A DNA stretch of 64,000 nt. Source: Bog-532 sp963824545. Lineage in GTDB: Bacteria; Actinomycetota; Actinomycetes; Streptosporangiales; Streptosporangiaceae. Positions 45,008 through 53,467 of the stretch are shown here, piece by piece. Every line of letters begins with the position of its first letter. Position 1 is the first letter of the stretch. A program made the translations under genes and the position numbers. The notes beneath the pieces were generated by a model, which searched no databases, was not told where the DNA came from, and saw only the letters and a list, made by a program, of their open reading frames with translations. Where the stretch lies: positions 1-64,000 of the forward strand of contig CAWGPP010000019.1 of assembly GCA_963824545.1 (NCBI GenBank), in the 5' to 3' direction.

Positions 45008-47167
45008 GTGACGTGGGCTGATGCTATTCCTAACCTGCTGATCGGGCTGCGCGAGGGGCTCGAGGCGGGCCTCGTGGTCAGCATTCTGCTGGCCGCATTG
45101 CGAAAGGTCGCGCCTCCAGGCGGAAACGGCCGGGTATCGGCCGCCCCGGTGTGGCTCGGCGTGCTGGGTGCCGTGACGGTGGCCGGCAGCTTTGCGGCGG
45201 TGCTGACCTTCTCGGACAGCGTGCTGTCCAGCCGGGCGCAGCAGGCGATGGGCGGTCTGCTGAGCGTGCTGGCCGTCGGCCTGGTGACCAGCATGGTGTT
45301 CTGGATGCGCCGGACCGCGGCCGGCCTGTCGGCCCAGCTGCGCGGGGACGTGCTGCGCGCCGTCGTCATCGGCGCGGGCGCGCTGACGGTGACCGCTTTC
45401 CTGGCCGTCGGCCGCGAAGGCCTCGAGACGACGCTTTTCCTGTGGACCGCCGTGCGCGCGTCGGGAGCCACGGTGGCGCCGCTGGCCGGGGCCGCGATCG
45501 GCCTGGGCGCCGCGGTGCTGCTGTGCTGGCTGCTGTACCGGCGGGCCGTCCGGCTGAACGTCGGGTTGTTCTTCAACCGGACCGCGATCGCGCTCATCGT
45601 CATCGCGGCCGGTGTGCTGTCCTACGGCCTGGGTGATCTGCAGGACGCGGGACTGCTGCCCGGCCAGCGCTGGATCGCGTTCGATCTGACCGCGCACGTG
45701 GACCCTAACTCGTGGTGGGTCTCGATCGTGACCGGGGTCACGGAGCTGTCCCCGCGGATGACGGTGCTTCAGGTGGTGGCCTGGGTCACCTACCTGGCCG
45801 TGGTCATCCCCGCGTTCGTCCAGGCCGGCCGGGCAGCCTCCGCGGCCAAACCGCCCGCGGCCACTCAGCCGGCCGCCACTCAGCCGGCCGCCGCCCAGCC
45901 GGCCGCCGCCCCGGCCCCGGCCGCCCCGCCCGCCGCCGTTCAACCCGCCGCCACCCCGCACGCGGCCGGCGGGGCCCGCTGGGAACGGCTGGCCGCGCGC
46001 CGCCCGTGGGCCGTCGCCGGAGTCCTGGTCGTGGCGCCAGCGGTCGCGGCGGCCCTGACGATCGCGGCGCTTCCAGCGGCCAGCACCTCGGCTTCGACGG
46101 CGGTGACGGTGACCAGCACGGGCTGCGCCAGGGAATGGTCGGCCGGCCGGACCGGTGCGCAGACGTTCACGGTGCACAACAACTCCGCCCAGGCGGGCGA
46201 GGTCACCCTGGTCAACGGCAGCGGAGGCGTGGTGGCCGAGATCGAGACCCTCGGCCCCGCCACCACCGCACAGATGACCGCGACGCTCGGTCCCGGCTCT
46301 TACACCTTCACCTGCCGGATGTCCGGGCAGGCCGTCACCACTTCAGCGACGGTGCAGGTCACCGGTAAGACCGCGCAGGACACCCCGGCGGCGGTCACCC
46401 CGGTCTCCGTGGCCGACCTGACCGGCCCGAACAAGGAGTACGGACGCTACGCCGCGGCGCAGTTGCGGACCCTGGCCGGGGCCATCACGACGATCGGGAT
46501 GGATCTGCAGCAGGGCCGCCTGAGCGCCGCCAGGACGGACTGGCTGACCGCCCAGCTGGACTGGGAGAAGGTCGGCGCGTCCTACGACAGCTTCGGCGAC
46601 GTCGGCACCGCGGTGGACGGACTGCCCGACGGCCTGGTCAACGGCGTGAACGACAAGGACTTCACCGGTCTGCACCGGCTCGAGTACGGGCTCTGGCACG
46701 GCCAGAGCGCCGCCACCCTGCTGCCGGTTGTGAACGTGCTGGCCAAGGACGTCGCGACGGTGCAACGGAACCTGACCTCCGGCGATCTCGCGGGCGATCC
46801 CACCAACCTGCCGCTGCGGGCGCACGAAATCCTCGAAGACGCACTGCGTGACCACCTGTCCGGGATCGACGACCAGGGCAGCGGCGACGCCTACGCAGCA
46901 ACCGACGCCGACCTGCAGGTGACCCGGGTGGTGCTGGGCGAGCTCGCTCCCCTGATCAGCGAGCGAGCCCCCACGCTGCTGCCCACGGCGCGGGCGCAGC
47001 TGAACACGCTGCAGCAGGCTCTGCTGGCGACCCGGGCGCACGGGCAGTGGACCTCGATCAGCGCGGTCTCGCTGGCGCAGCGGCAGCAGGTGGACGGCGC
47101 GATCGGGGCGCTGCTCGAAACCCTCTCGTCCGTACCTGACCTGCTCGAAGTACCGCCTACCCATTGA
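45008..47167 (+). CDS. EfeU-EfeO fusion: FTR1 iron permease with M75 imelysin domain
   Basis: 719 aa. The first 280 residues are an FTR1-type permease with several membrane helices and two REGLE iron-transport motifs (LREGLEAGLV at 14-23, GREGLETTLFLW near 138). An Ala/Pro-rich linker built on AATQPAA repeats leads to another membrane helix, a cupredoxin-like domain (about 360-450) and a C-terminal M75/imelysin domain with the metal motif HRLE at 556-559. It couples periplasmic-side ferrous/ferric binding to import in one chain; in E. coli EfeU and EfeO are separate. GTG start right behind the IdeR box. Confidence 0.9.
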   Translation: MTWADAIPNLLIGLREGLEAGLVVSILLAALRKVAPPGGNGRVSAAPVWLGVLGAVTVAGSFAAVLTFSDSVLSSRAQQAMGGLLSVLAVGLVTSMVFWMRRTAAGLSAQLRGDVLRAVVIGAGALTVTAFLAVGREGLETTLFLWTAVRASGATVAPLAGAAIGLGAAVLLCWLLYRRAVRLNVGLFFNRTAIALIVIAAGVLSYGLGDLQDAGLLPGQRWIAFDLTAHVDPNSWWVSIVTGVTELSPRMTVLQVVAWVTYLAVVIPAFVQAGRAASAAKPPAATQPAATQPAAAQPAAAPAPAAPPAAVQPAATPHAAGGARWERLAARRPWAVAGVLVVAPAVAAALTIAALPAASTSASTAVTVTSTGCAREWSAGRTGAQTFTVHNNSAQAGEVTLVNGSGGVVAEIETLGPATTAQMTATLGPGSYTFTCRMSGQAVTTSATVQVTGKTAQDTPAAVTPVSVADLTGPNKEYGRYAAAQLRTLAGAITTIGMDLQQGRLSAARTDWLTAQLDWEKVGASYDSFGDVGTAVDGLPDGLVNGVNDKDFTGLHRLEYGLWHGQSAATLLPVVNVLAKDVATVQRNLTSGDLAGDPTNLPLRAHEILEDALRDHLSGIDDQGSGDAYAATDADLQVTRVVLGELAPLISERAPTLLPTARAQLNTLQQALLATRAHGQWTSISAVSLAQRQQVDGAIGALLETLSSVPDLLEVPPTH

Positions 47168-47243
47168 GCAGGGACCGGCCGGCGCACCCGTCACGCCGGA
47201 TGAATTGGGCCCCGATGCGAACAGCGCAAGGAGAGAACCCGGC

Positions 47244-48473
47244 ATGAGCGTCAGCCGCCGCAACTTCCTCAAGGGAGCCGCCGCCGGCTCGGCCGGCACG
47301 GTGCTGGCCGGCGGGGTGCTGATCGGCGGGGCCCGCGCGGACGGCAGCACCGGCGCGGCGCCCGCCACGCCGACCTCCTATCCCTTCCACGGCACGCACC
47401 AGGCCGGGGTCCTGACCCCGGGACCGGCGGCGAAGCAGCCGTTCGCCTGCTTGGCCGCCTTCGACAGCATCGCCACCAGCCGGTCCGGCCTGGCGGACCT
47501 GCTGCGCGTGCTGACGGAGCGGTCGCGCTTTCTCACGTCCGGCGGGACCCCTCCGGATCTGGGCATTGGCCAGCCCCCGTCCGACAGCGACGTGCTCGGG
47601 CCGTCCGTCCCGGCCGACGGGCTCACGGTGACCACGTCCGTCGGGTCCAGCCTGTTCGATGACCGCTTCGGGCTTGCCAGCCAGAAGCCCAGGAAGCTGA
47701 CCCCGATGCGGGCGTTCCCCAACGACTCGCCAGAACCCGCCTGGCTGCACGGCGACCTGCTCCTCCAGTTGTGCGCCAACCACCCCGACACCATCCACCA
47801 CGCGATCCGCGACCTCACCCGGCACACCCGCGGGGCGATGCAGCTGCGCTGGAAGATCGAGGGTTACAACTCCCCGCCGCGGCCGTCGGGCACCGCGCGG
47901 AACCTGCTGGGGTTCAAGGACGGCACCGCCAACCCCACCGGTGACCTCGCCGAGGAGCTGGTATGGGTCGACGACCCGGCCGAGCCGCGCTGGGCGCGGG
48001 GCGGCTCTTACCAGGTGGTCCGCCTGATCCGGATGCTCGTCGAGTTCTGGGACCGCGTCTCGATCAATGAGCAGGAGAACATGTTCGGCCGGCGCCGGGA
48101 CACCGGGGCGCCCCTGGACGGCAACGCCGAGTTCGACACCCCGGACTACCGGGCCGACCCGCACGGGAACGTCATCCCGCTGGACGCGCACATCCGGCTG
48201 GCGAATCCGCGCACGACCGCCACGGCCAGGCAGCGGCTGGTGCGCCGTTCCTACAACTATGACCTCGGCGTAGACCAGAACGGCAACCTGCAGACCGGGC
48301 ACGTCTTCGTCGCCTATCAGCAGGACGTCAGGCGGCAGTTCGAGACCGTCCAGGAACGCCTGGTCAACGAGCCGCTCGTGGACTACGTGCAGCCGTTCGG
48401 CGGCGGCTACTTCTACGCGCTGCCCGGCGTGCAGAACTCCGGCGACTGGTACGGCCGGGCCCTGCTGATCTGA
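47244..48473 (+). CDS. efeB: Deferrochelatase/dye-decolorizing peroxidase EfeB
   Basis: 409 aa, exported by the Tat pathway (SRRNFLKGAAAGSAG at 4-18). DyP-type haem peroxidase with the distal GFKDGTANP motif (GxxDG), RGGSYQVVRLIRMLVEFWDR, and the C-terminal GVQNSGDWYGRALL. EfeB oxidises ferrous iron or removes it from haem for the permease. AAGGAGAG precedes the ATG; 76 bp separate it from the fusion gene, so both belong to the IdeR-controlled operon. Confidence 0.95.
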   Translation: MSVSRRNFLKGAAAGSAGTVLAGGVLIGGARADGSTGAAPATPTSYPFHGTHQAGVLTPGPAAKQPFACLAAFDSIATSRSGLADLLRVLTERSRFLTSGGTPPDLGIGQPPSDSDVLGPSVPADGLTVTTSVGSSLFDDRFGLASQKPRKLTPMRAFPNDSPEPAWLHGDLLLQLCANHPDTIHHAIRDLTRHTRGAMQLRWKIEGYNSPPRPSGTARNLLGFKDGTANPTGDLAEELVWVDDPAEPRWARGGSYQVVRLIRMLVEFWDRVSINEQENMFGRRRDTGAPLDGNAEFDTPDYRADPHGNVIPLDAHIRLANPRTTATARQRLVRRSYNYDLGVDQNGNLQTGHVFVAYQQDVRRQFETVQERLVNEPLVDYVQPFGGGYFYALPGVQNSGDWYGRALLI

Positions 48474-48528
48474 CGGCACGGCGCGGGCGGCGCGGCGGGC
48501 CGCGGGTACGGAGCCCGCCCGGCGCTGG

Positions 48529-49374
48529 TCACGGCTTCCTGGCCACGGCGCCGTAGGTGTTCACCTCGGACGGCAGCGGCCGCAGCCGGCCGTCCTCGGG
48601 ACGCCACTCCGAGACGAGCACCACACCCGGCTCGACCAGTTCCAGTCCGGTGAACACGAGCTCGTCGAACTCGGCGGACGTCCGGATCGCGCCGCGCATG
48701 CCGCCCTCTCTGTACGCACGGCCCGCGCCGGCCAGTCCTTCCGGGTTGTGCTCGGCGGTCGCGTGCGAGGCGACGACGTAGCTGCCGGAGGGGAGCGCGT
48801 CCACCAGGGTCTGCACCATGCGCCGCGGTTCGTCCTCGTCCGGGATGAAGTGCAGCACCGCCACGAGCATCAGCGCGATCGGCTTGGTGAAATCGAGCGT
48901 GCCACGGGTCGCCGGATCGGAGAGGATCTTCTCCGGATCCCGGATATCGCCGTCCAGGTAGGCGGTGACACCATGCGGGCCGCTCGCCAGCAGGGCGCGG
49001 GCGTGCGCGAGCACGATCGGATCGTTGTCCGCGTACACCACACGCGCCGCGGGGTTGATCGCCTGCGCCACGTCGTGCACGTTGTTCGCGCTGGGCAGCC
49101 CGGTGCCGACGTCGAGGAACTGGGCGATGCCCGCTTCCGCCGTCAGGTACCGCACGGCCCGGCCGAGGAAGGCCCGGTTCTCCCGCACCGCGGTACGCAC
49201 GGTACCCCAGCTCTCCAGGACCTTGGCGGCGGTCGCCCGGTCCGCGGCGAAGTTATCTTTCCCGCCCAGGAAGTAGTCATATATGCGCGCCGGGTGCGGC
49301 TTGCTGATATCGATCTCCGGCGGCGCCCCCGCATCACCCGGCGCGCGGTCCGCACTCCGGGAATTGCCCGTCAC
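48529..49374 (-). CDS. SAM-dependent methyltransferase (DUF574/Methyltransf_19)
   Basis: A 281-aa enzyme of an actinobacteria-specific family. DISKPHPARIYDYFLGGKDNFAADR opens the domain, FLDVGTGLPSANNVHDVAQ is the SAM loop, VVYADNDPIVLAHARALL the acidic loop, and LDFTKPIALMLVAVLHFIPD the post-motif strand. Substrate unknown; family members are numerous in streptomycetes. Start set at the GTG at 49374; the longer frame to 49740 overlaps the divergent NUDIX gene. Confidence 0.88.
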   Translation of the reverse strand: MTGNSRSADRAPGDAGAPPEIDISKPHPARIYDYFLGGKDNFAADRATAAKVLESWGTVRTAVRENRAFLGRAVRYLTAEAGIAQFLDVGTGLPSANNVHDVAQAINPAARVVYADNDPIVLAHARALLASGPHGVTAYLDGDIRDPEKILSDPATRGTLDFTKPIALMLVAVLHFIPDEDEPRRMVQTLVDALPSGSYVVASHATAEHNPEGLAGAGRAYREGGMRGAIRTSAEFDELVFTGLELVEPGVVLVSEWRPEDGRLRPLPSEVNTYGAVARKP

Positions 49375-49486
49375 TATCGTGTCACCCCACCCGTCCGCCC
49401 GCTCCGGCCCGCTGATGGCCTGCCGTGGCCAACAGCGTACTGGCTCGCGGTCATATCGCCCGGTAAAGACAACTACGCTCGTAAAA

Positions 49487-49957
49487 ATGAGCGGGTGGCT
49501 GACGTGTGAGGTACACGGGCGGCACTGGGGCGTCCGGGGCGCGGCGGGCCTGCTGCCGTTCACCGTCACGAGCGGCGGCGTCGAGGTGCTGCTCGCCCTG
49601 CGCAGCCGCGGCACCCACCAGGGCGGCACGTGGGGCACGATCGGCGGGGCGATCGAACCCGGGGAGACACCCTGGGAAGCGGCCTTGCGAGAGGCCAGCG
49701 AGGAGGCCGGCGGCCTGGAGCTGGTCAGCGTCCTGGCCACGGACAGCCACCGGTACGGGTGCGTCAGCGGCTGGGCCTACACCACGTTCCCCGTCCGCAT
49801 GCCGCCGGGCGCGCCGATCACGATCCGTTCCGGCTGGGAGACCAGCGACCTGCGCTGGGTCCCGGTCGAGAAGGTCGACACCTACCCCCTGCTCCCCGCC
49901 TTCGCCCAGTCCTGGCCTGAACTGCGCAAACTGATTGAAGCAGTAACAGCACCCTAA
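49487..49957 (+). CDS. NUDIX hydrolase
   Basis: 156 aa. The NUDIX box is complete: GGAIEPGETPWEAALREASEEAGGL, read in two segments around residues 49-73. It hydrolyses a nucleoside-diphosphate-linked substrate, type unknown. The Gly/Trp-rich lead WGVRGAAGLLPF is common in actinobacterial NUDIX proteins. Divergent from the methyltransferase gene across about 110 bp. Confidence 0.9.
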   Translation: MSGWLTCEVHGRHWGVRGAAGLLPFTVTSGGVEVLLALRSRGTHQGGTWGTIGGAIEPGETPWEAALREASEEAGGLELVSVLATDSHRYGCVSGWAYTTFPVRMPPGAPITIRSGWETSDLRWVPVEKVDTYPLLPAFAQSWPELRKLIEAVTAP

Positions 49958-50015
49958 AACGCACGCTCAGGATGCCCGCTAAAGAGCAGCTGGTATTGAA
50001 TGACAATAGCCGACA

Positions 50016-50879
50016 TTACGATATCTCTTCGGCTACACTGCGGATTAATTCGAGGGACTCGCTTTCTGTTAGCGCGAAATCAAGCAATGATTCAAACTTG
50101 TCCGCACACTCAGCCACCTCAGGGTCGTTGCCCGTTATAGTCGCAAGCTCCCCGCGCCCGGTATCCAGATAGAGCAGATCGGGCAGGCCGCCATCGAATT
50201 CCAGTAACGTGAAAGGACCAGTCAGGCCAGGGTGCGCGCCTGCTTTAAAGGGAATGACCCGCACCGTGATGAGTTCGTTTCCGTCGGCTATGTCGGCAAT
50301 ATAAAGAAGCTGATTGGGCATGATAGCCGGATCTATCTCGATCCCAACATGACGGCGGGTAACGGATTCATCGATCACATAGTACTGGTGCGGAGGATTT
50401 GCGCGGTGCAGCAGTTCCGACTGACGCTGCATACGAAAGTTTACGACGGCCTGCCTGTGCTCGACCATCGGCGCGGTGAGCGAATCCGCATACTCGGTGA
50501 TCTGCAGGAGGCCCGGAACTACCGTGCCAGGGAACTGCCGGATGAAGATCGCACCGGCCTCGTAGCCTGCGTAGCTGAGGTAGGGCAGCGGGATTTCGTT
50601 GCGGTAGGCATTCCACCAGCCGGAACCCTTTGCTCCGCGACTGAGAGCCTGCAGTCGGTTCCGCTCGGCGTCAGACGTGACTCCGTAGCGGGCCAGCAGA
50701 GCGTCAAGGTCCGCCGTGCTGATGGAATCGCGGCCACCCTCCACCTGGATGAGCCTGGATGGGGACCACCCTAGCTCGGGGGCTACCTCATACTGACTCA
50801 GCCCGTTTGCCCTGCGCAGACGTACAAGTTCACTCCGCAGAATCGCACTCTGAACGACCGGCCCGTGGTCATCAGCCAT
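50016..50879 (-). CDS. XRE-family regulator with DUF5753 domain (copy 1)
   Basis: 287 aa. The N-terminal helix-turn-helix (ELVRLRRANGLSQYEVAPEL then GWSPSRLIQVEGGRDSIS) is followed by the DUF5753 domain: YLSYAGYEAGAIFIRQFPGT, VPGLLQITEYA, a basic QRQSELL stretch and FTLLEFDGGLPDLLYLDT. These regulators, like WhiJ, usually work with a small DUF397 protein in development and stress control. ATG at 50879 with GGAGAG upstream. Composition is less G+C-rich than core genes. Confidence 0.88.
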   Translation of the reverse strand: MADDHGPVVQSAILRSELVRLRRANGLSQYEVAPELGWSPSRLIQVEGGRDSISTADLDALLARYGVTSDAERNRLQALSRGAKGSGWWNAYRNEIPLPYLSYAGYEAGAIFIRQFPGTVVPGLLQITEYADSLTAPMVEHRQAVVNFRMQRQSELLHRANPPHQYYVIDESVTRRHVGIEIDPAIMPNQLLYIADIADGNELITVRVIPFKAGAHPGLTGPFTLLEFDGGLPDLLYLDTGRGELATITGNDPEVAECADKFESLLDFALTESESLELIRSVAEEIS

Positions 50880-51003
50880 GACATAATCGCTCTCCGTAGC
50901 CAAATGTAGTTCTTATAAAACATTCTTCGATCTCGGCCTTCTGCGCAAGGCCGAGATTGCCTACGCCGGAAATCTAGCCACTGAAGAAACTTCTGACCCA
51001 GAA

Positions 51004-51885
51004 TTACCGGGTCGCTCCGCACATCTCGTCAGCAGCACTTCGGATGAACATGATCGACTCGCTTTCCGGTAGCGCCCGATCCAGGAGCACCTCGAAGTTG
51101 GCGGCGTACTCTGCCACCTGCGGATCCTCACCGGTTATATCGGCGAACTCGCCCTTGCCCGTATCGAGATAGAGAAGATCTGCCAGGACGCCATCGAATC
51201 CTAGTACCGTGAAGGCACCAGACAGCCCCGCGTGCTCTCCTGCGCTGAACGGGATTAGCCGAACGGTGATGAGTTCGTTCCCGGCCGCCTCATCGGCAAT
51301 ATGGCGAAGCTGAGACGGCATGATCATCGGGTCGGTTTCGATCCCGATATGCCTGCGGATCACCGCCTCGTCCAAGACGTAGAACTGGCGGGGCGGATCG
51401 GAACGCTGAGCTAGTTCCGTCTGTCTCTGCAGGCGCAGTCTCACCACGGGAGTGACTTTCGCCGTCTCGATCGTGCACGCTGTCAGTGCTTCTGCGTACT
51501 CGGCCGTCTGCAGCAGGCCGGGTACCACCGTGCCTGGAAACTGCCGTATGAAGGTCGCGCCTGCCTCATACCCCACGTACTTGAGATACGGCGCGTCGAT
51601 CTCGTCCCGGTAGGCATGCCACCAGCCGCGCAGCCGAGCCGCCCGGTTCAATCGCTGAAATCGCTCACGTTCACGGCCCAAGGCAACGCCGTAACGATTC
51701 AAGAGGGCATCAAGGTCCACCTTGGTGATCGAGCTATGGCCTCCTTCGATGCGGATCAGCTTGGACGGCGACCACTCCAGGGCACGTGCGACCTCTCCTT
51801 GAGTCAGGCCATTGTCCTTGCGCAGGCGCACAATCTCGCCGCGTAGTATCGCGCTCTGAACTACCGGCCCTTGGTCAACTGCCAT
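51004..51885 (-). CDS. XRE-family regulator with DUF5753 domain (copy 2)
   Basis: 293 aa, a paralogue of the preceding gene with the same domain order: helix-turn-helix (EIVRLRKDNGLTQGEVARAL then EWSPSKLIRIEGGHSSIT) and DUF5753 (YEAGATFIRQFPGTVVPGLL, VLGFDGVLADLLYLDT). Roughly half the residues match copy 1, so it is an old tandem duplication. GTGGAG lies upstream of the ATG. The DUF397 gene is the nearest upstream gene on the same strand. Confidence 0.9.
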   Translation of the reverse strand: MAVDQGPVVQSAILRGEIVRLRKDNGLTQGEVARALEWSPSKLIRIEGGHSSITKVDLDALLNRYGVALGRERERFQRLNRAARLRGWWHAYRDEIDAPYLKYVGYEAGATFIRQFPGTVVPGLLQTAEYAEALTACTIETAKVTPVVRLRLQRQTELAQRSDPPRQFYVLDEAVIRRHIGIETDPMIMPSQLRHIADEAAGNELITVRLIPFSAGEHAGLSGAFTVLGFDGVLADLLYLDTGKGEFADITGEDPQVAEYAANFEVLLDRALPESESIMFIRSAADEMCGATR

Positions 51886-52307
51886 GGGGTGCCACGCTCC
51901 ACAATGAGCCGCTCATTTGGCCGCGAACCGGCCCGCACTTCAGTATGGCCACCGTCATAGCGTCATTTAAGCGTAGTTCGGCCAGTTTCCGCAGGTGACA
52001 GTCAACTGGCTGTCCACCGGAGCCCTGGTCCCGGCCACGTGAAGGCCCATATTTCCCGATCGTGGCCTGCGGGGAACCCGGCGGTCGCGCCGCCAGGCAA
52101 CGGCGGGCAGCGTCAAGAGCCCCCGGCGAGCTGGCCACTTGAGTCCTCGATATGAGGCCCGTACCTTGTACTGGACAGGAAATGGAATGACACGATCAGG
52201 GTGCTCGGATAAATACAGCACTGGCCCGCCACCGATGCCCTCGTAGCGCGATAGCCATTGAGGGTGGACGCCCGAACGGTCACTGAGCCGAGAACCGCAC
52301 CGTCGCT
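51886..52307. other. 420-bp gap between the second XRE gene and the DUF397 gene
   Basis: A minus-strand open frame runs through (51967-52380), but it has no recognised domain and overlaps the DUF397 gene out of frame. I do not call a gene. The promoter for the XRE gene should be here. Confidence 0.4.
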
Positions 52308-52541
52308 TTAGCGGTGCGGTTCTGAATACCGAGCGTTTTCGGGCCTGCTGTCCCGCACGTGCTGCAGGAAATCCGTCCATTGAGCCGGGCTCATCGCCAG
52401 AACCGGGCCCGAGATGTCTTTCGAATCCCGCACGAGGACCGCAGCGGTTAGCGAGGCTATTTCTATGCAGTTACCCTGGTCGGCGCTGAACCGGCTTTTA
52501 CGCCAGTCAATCGGCAAATGATCCTCCGACTCAACGCCCAT
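52308..52541 (-). CDS. DUF397 protein (partner of DUF5753 regulators)
   Basis: 77 aa, the typical size. DWRKSRFSADQGNCIEIA and AVLVRDSKDISGPVLAMSPAQWTDFLQHVRD are the two halves of the DUF397 domain. Small proteins of this family pair with DUF5753 XRE regulators, two of which lie just downstream on the same strand. ATG at 52541 with GGGAGAGG upstream; an earlier ATG at 52619 has no such site. Confidence 0.92.
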   Translation of the reverse strand: MGVESEDHLPIDWRKSRFSADQGNCIEIASLTAAVLVRDSKDISGPVLAMSPAQWTDFLQHVRDSRPENARYSEPHR

Positions 52542-53467
52542 CAACCAAGCCTCTCCCCTGTAACAGCTAAGTTCAAGTCGTGAACTAAGCCACCAATTAC
52601 TCCGACTGTACACATCCACAGGCCATCACCATCAATGGCTTCTGGCCACTCAACGACTGAAAGGCAAGAGAAGCTTGTGTTGGTTCTGGCCAGCTCAGCC
52701 ACTGTCGAGCAACACGATCTGAACACGGTCGATCACTCAGTCCGCGTCTCGGCTGCGCCTGGTTCGGAAGCCTACAACGCGGAAGAGGTCTAGCTCATCT
52801 CCTTAGATTCTGTGGTTTATAACGGCCTGGCTTCAATCTGATGGAGAACCGGCAGACACAATAGCGCGAATCGCCCAGCTCAAGGGTGCTGGCAAGATTT
52901 GCCCGGTTAGCAATCCGCCGTGCAGCTTGGGAGTTCCCGGCCAAGCCCTGATCCTACTGACTACGTATAGGCCCTACCGTACGACTCCGGCCTCATCGGC
53001 ACAAGACTATCCCAAGACGGCAGTATCCATTCTGGTCAGTCACTTAATGGGCTGTGGCGCGCTGTAATCTGCCAAAGTGCTACATAGCAAATCGCATGCC
53101 CCCTACCTGGAACGTGTACGACTGGTAGCGCATTGAACTCTTTGCGAAATCATCATGAGCGAAATAGCATTACAATTCGAAGTAGATATCTGAGTTCGGC
53201 TGACTGCCACGTACGCACATGCTCATACCTTTTGCCGCGACGCGCTGCAGCAGGCCGGGATTGTCGAGGGGATGGCCCGGATGTCACCATGCAGTGAAAC
53301 CCTGTCACTAGCCAGACGCACCGGAGTCACTGGCGCGGCCACAGGGCCCGGCCAGGTGCCGGACCGGTTCCCGCTTTGGGTACTGGCCAGAAGGGCGAAG
53401 GCGGACGCTCGCGACCTGGCTTCACCGAACACCGTCAGGCTCTGTCCTCCCTGCCGAGGGAGGGAGC
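52542..53467. other. Long low-G+C region with no convincing gene
   Basis: About 900 bp with scattered stops in most frames and clearly lower G+C than its surroundings. The only small plus-strand frame I would keep in mind is 52635-52793 (52 aa, beginning MASGHSTTERQEKLVLVLAS). It has no ribosome-binding site and no family. No tRNA, hairpin with clean stem or IS end was recognised. Confidence 0.4.

Noticed and set aside
51967..52380. 137-aa minus-strand open frame before the second XRE gene
   Set aside because: No domain, no ribosome-binding site of note, and out-of-frame overlap with the DUF397 gene.
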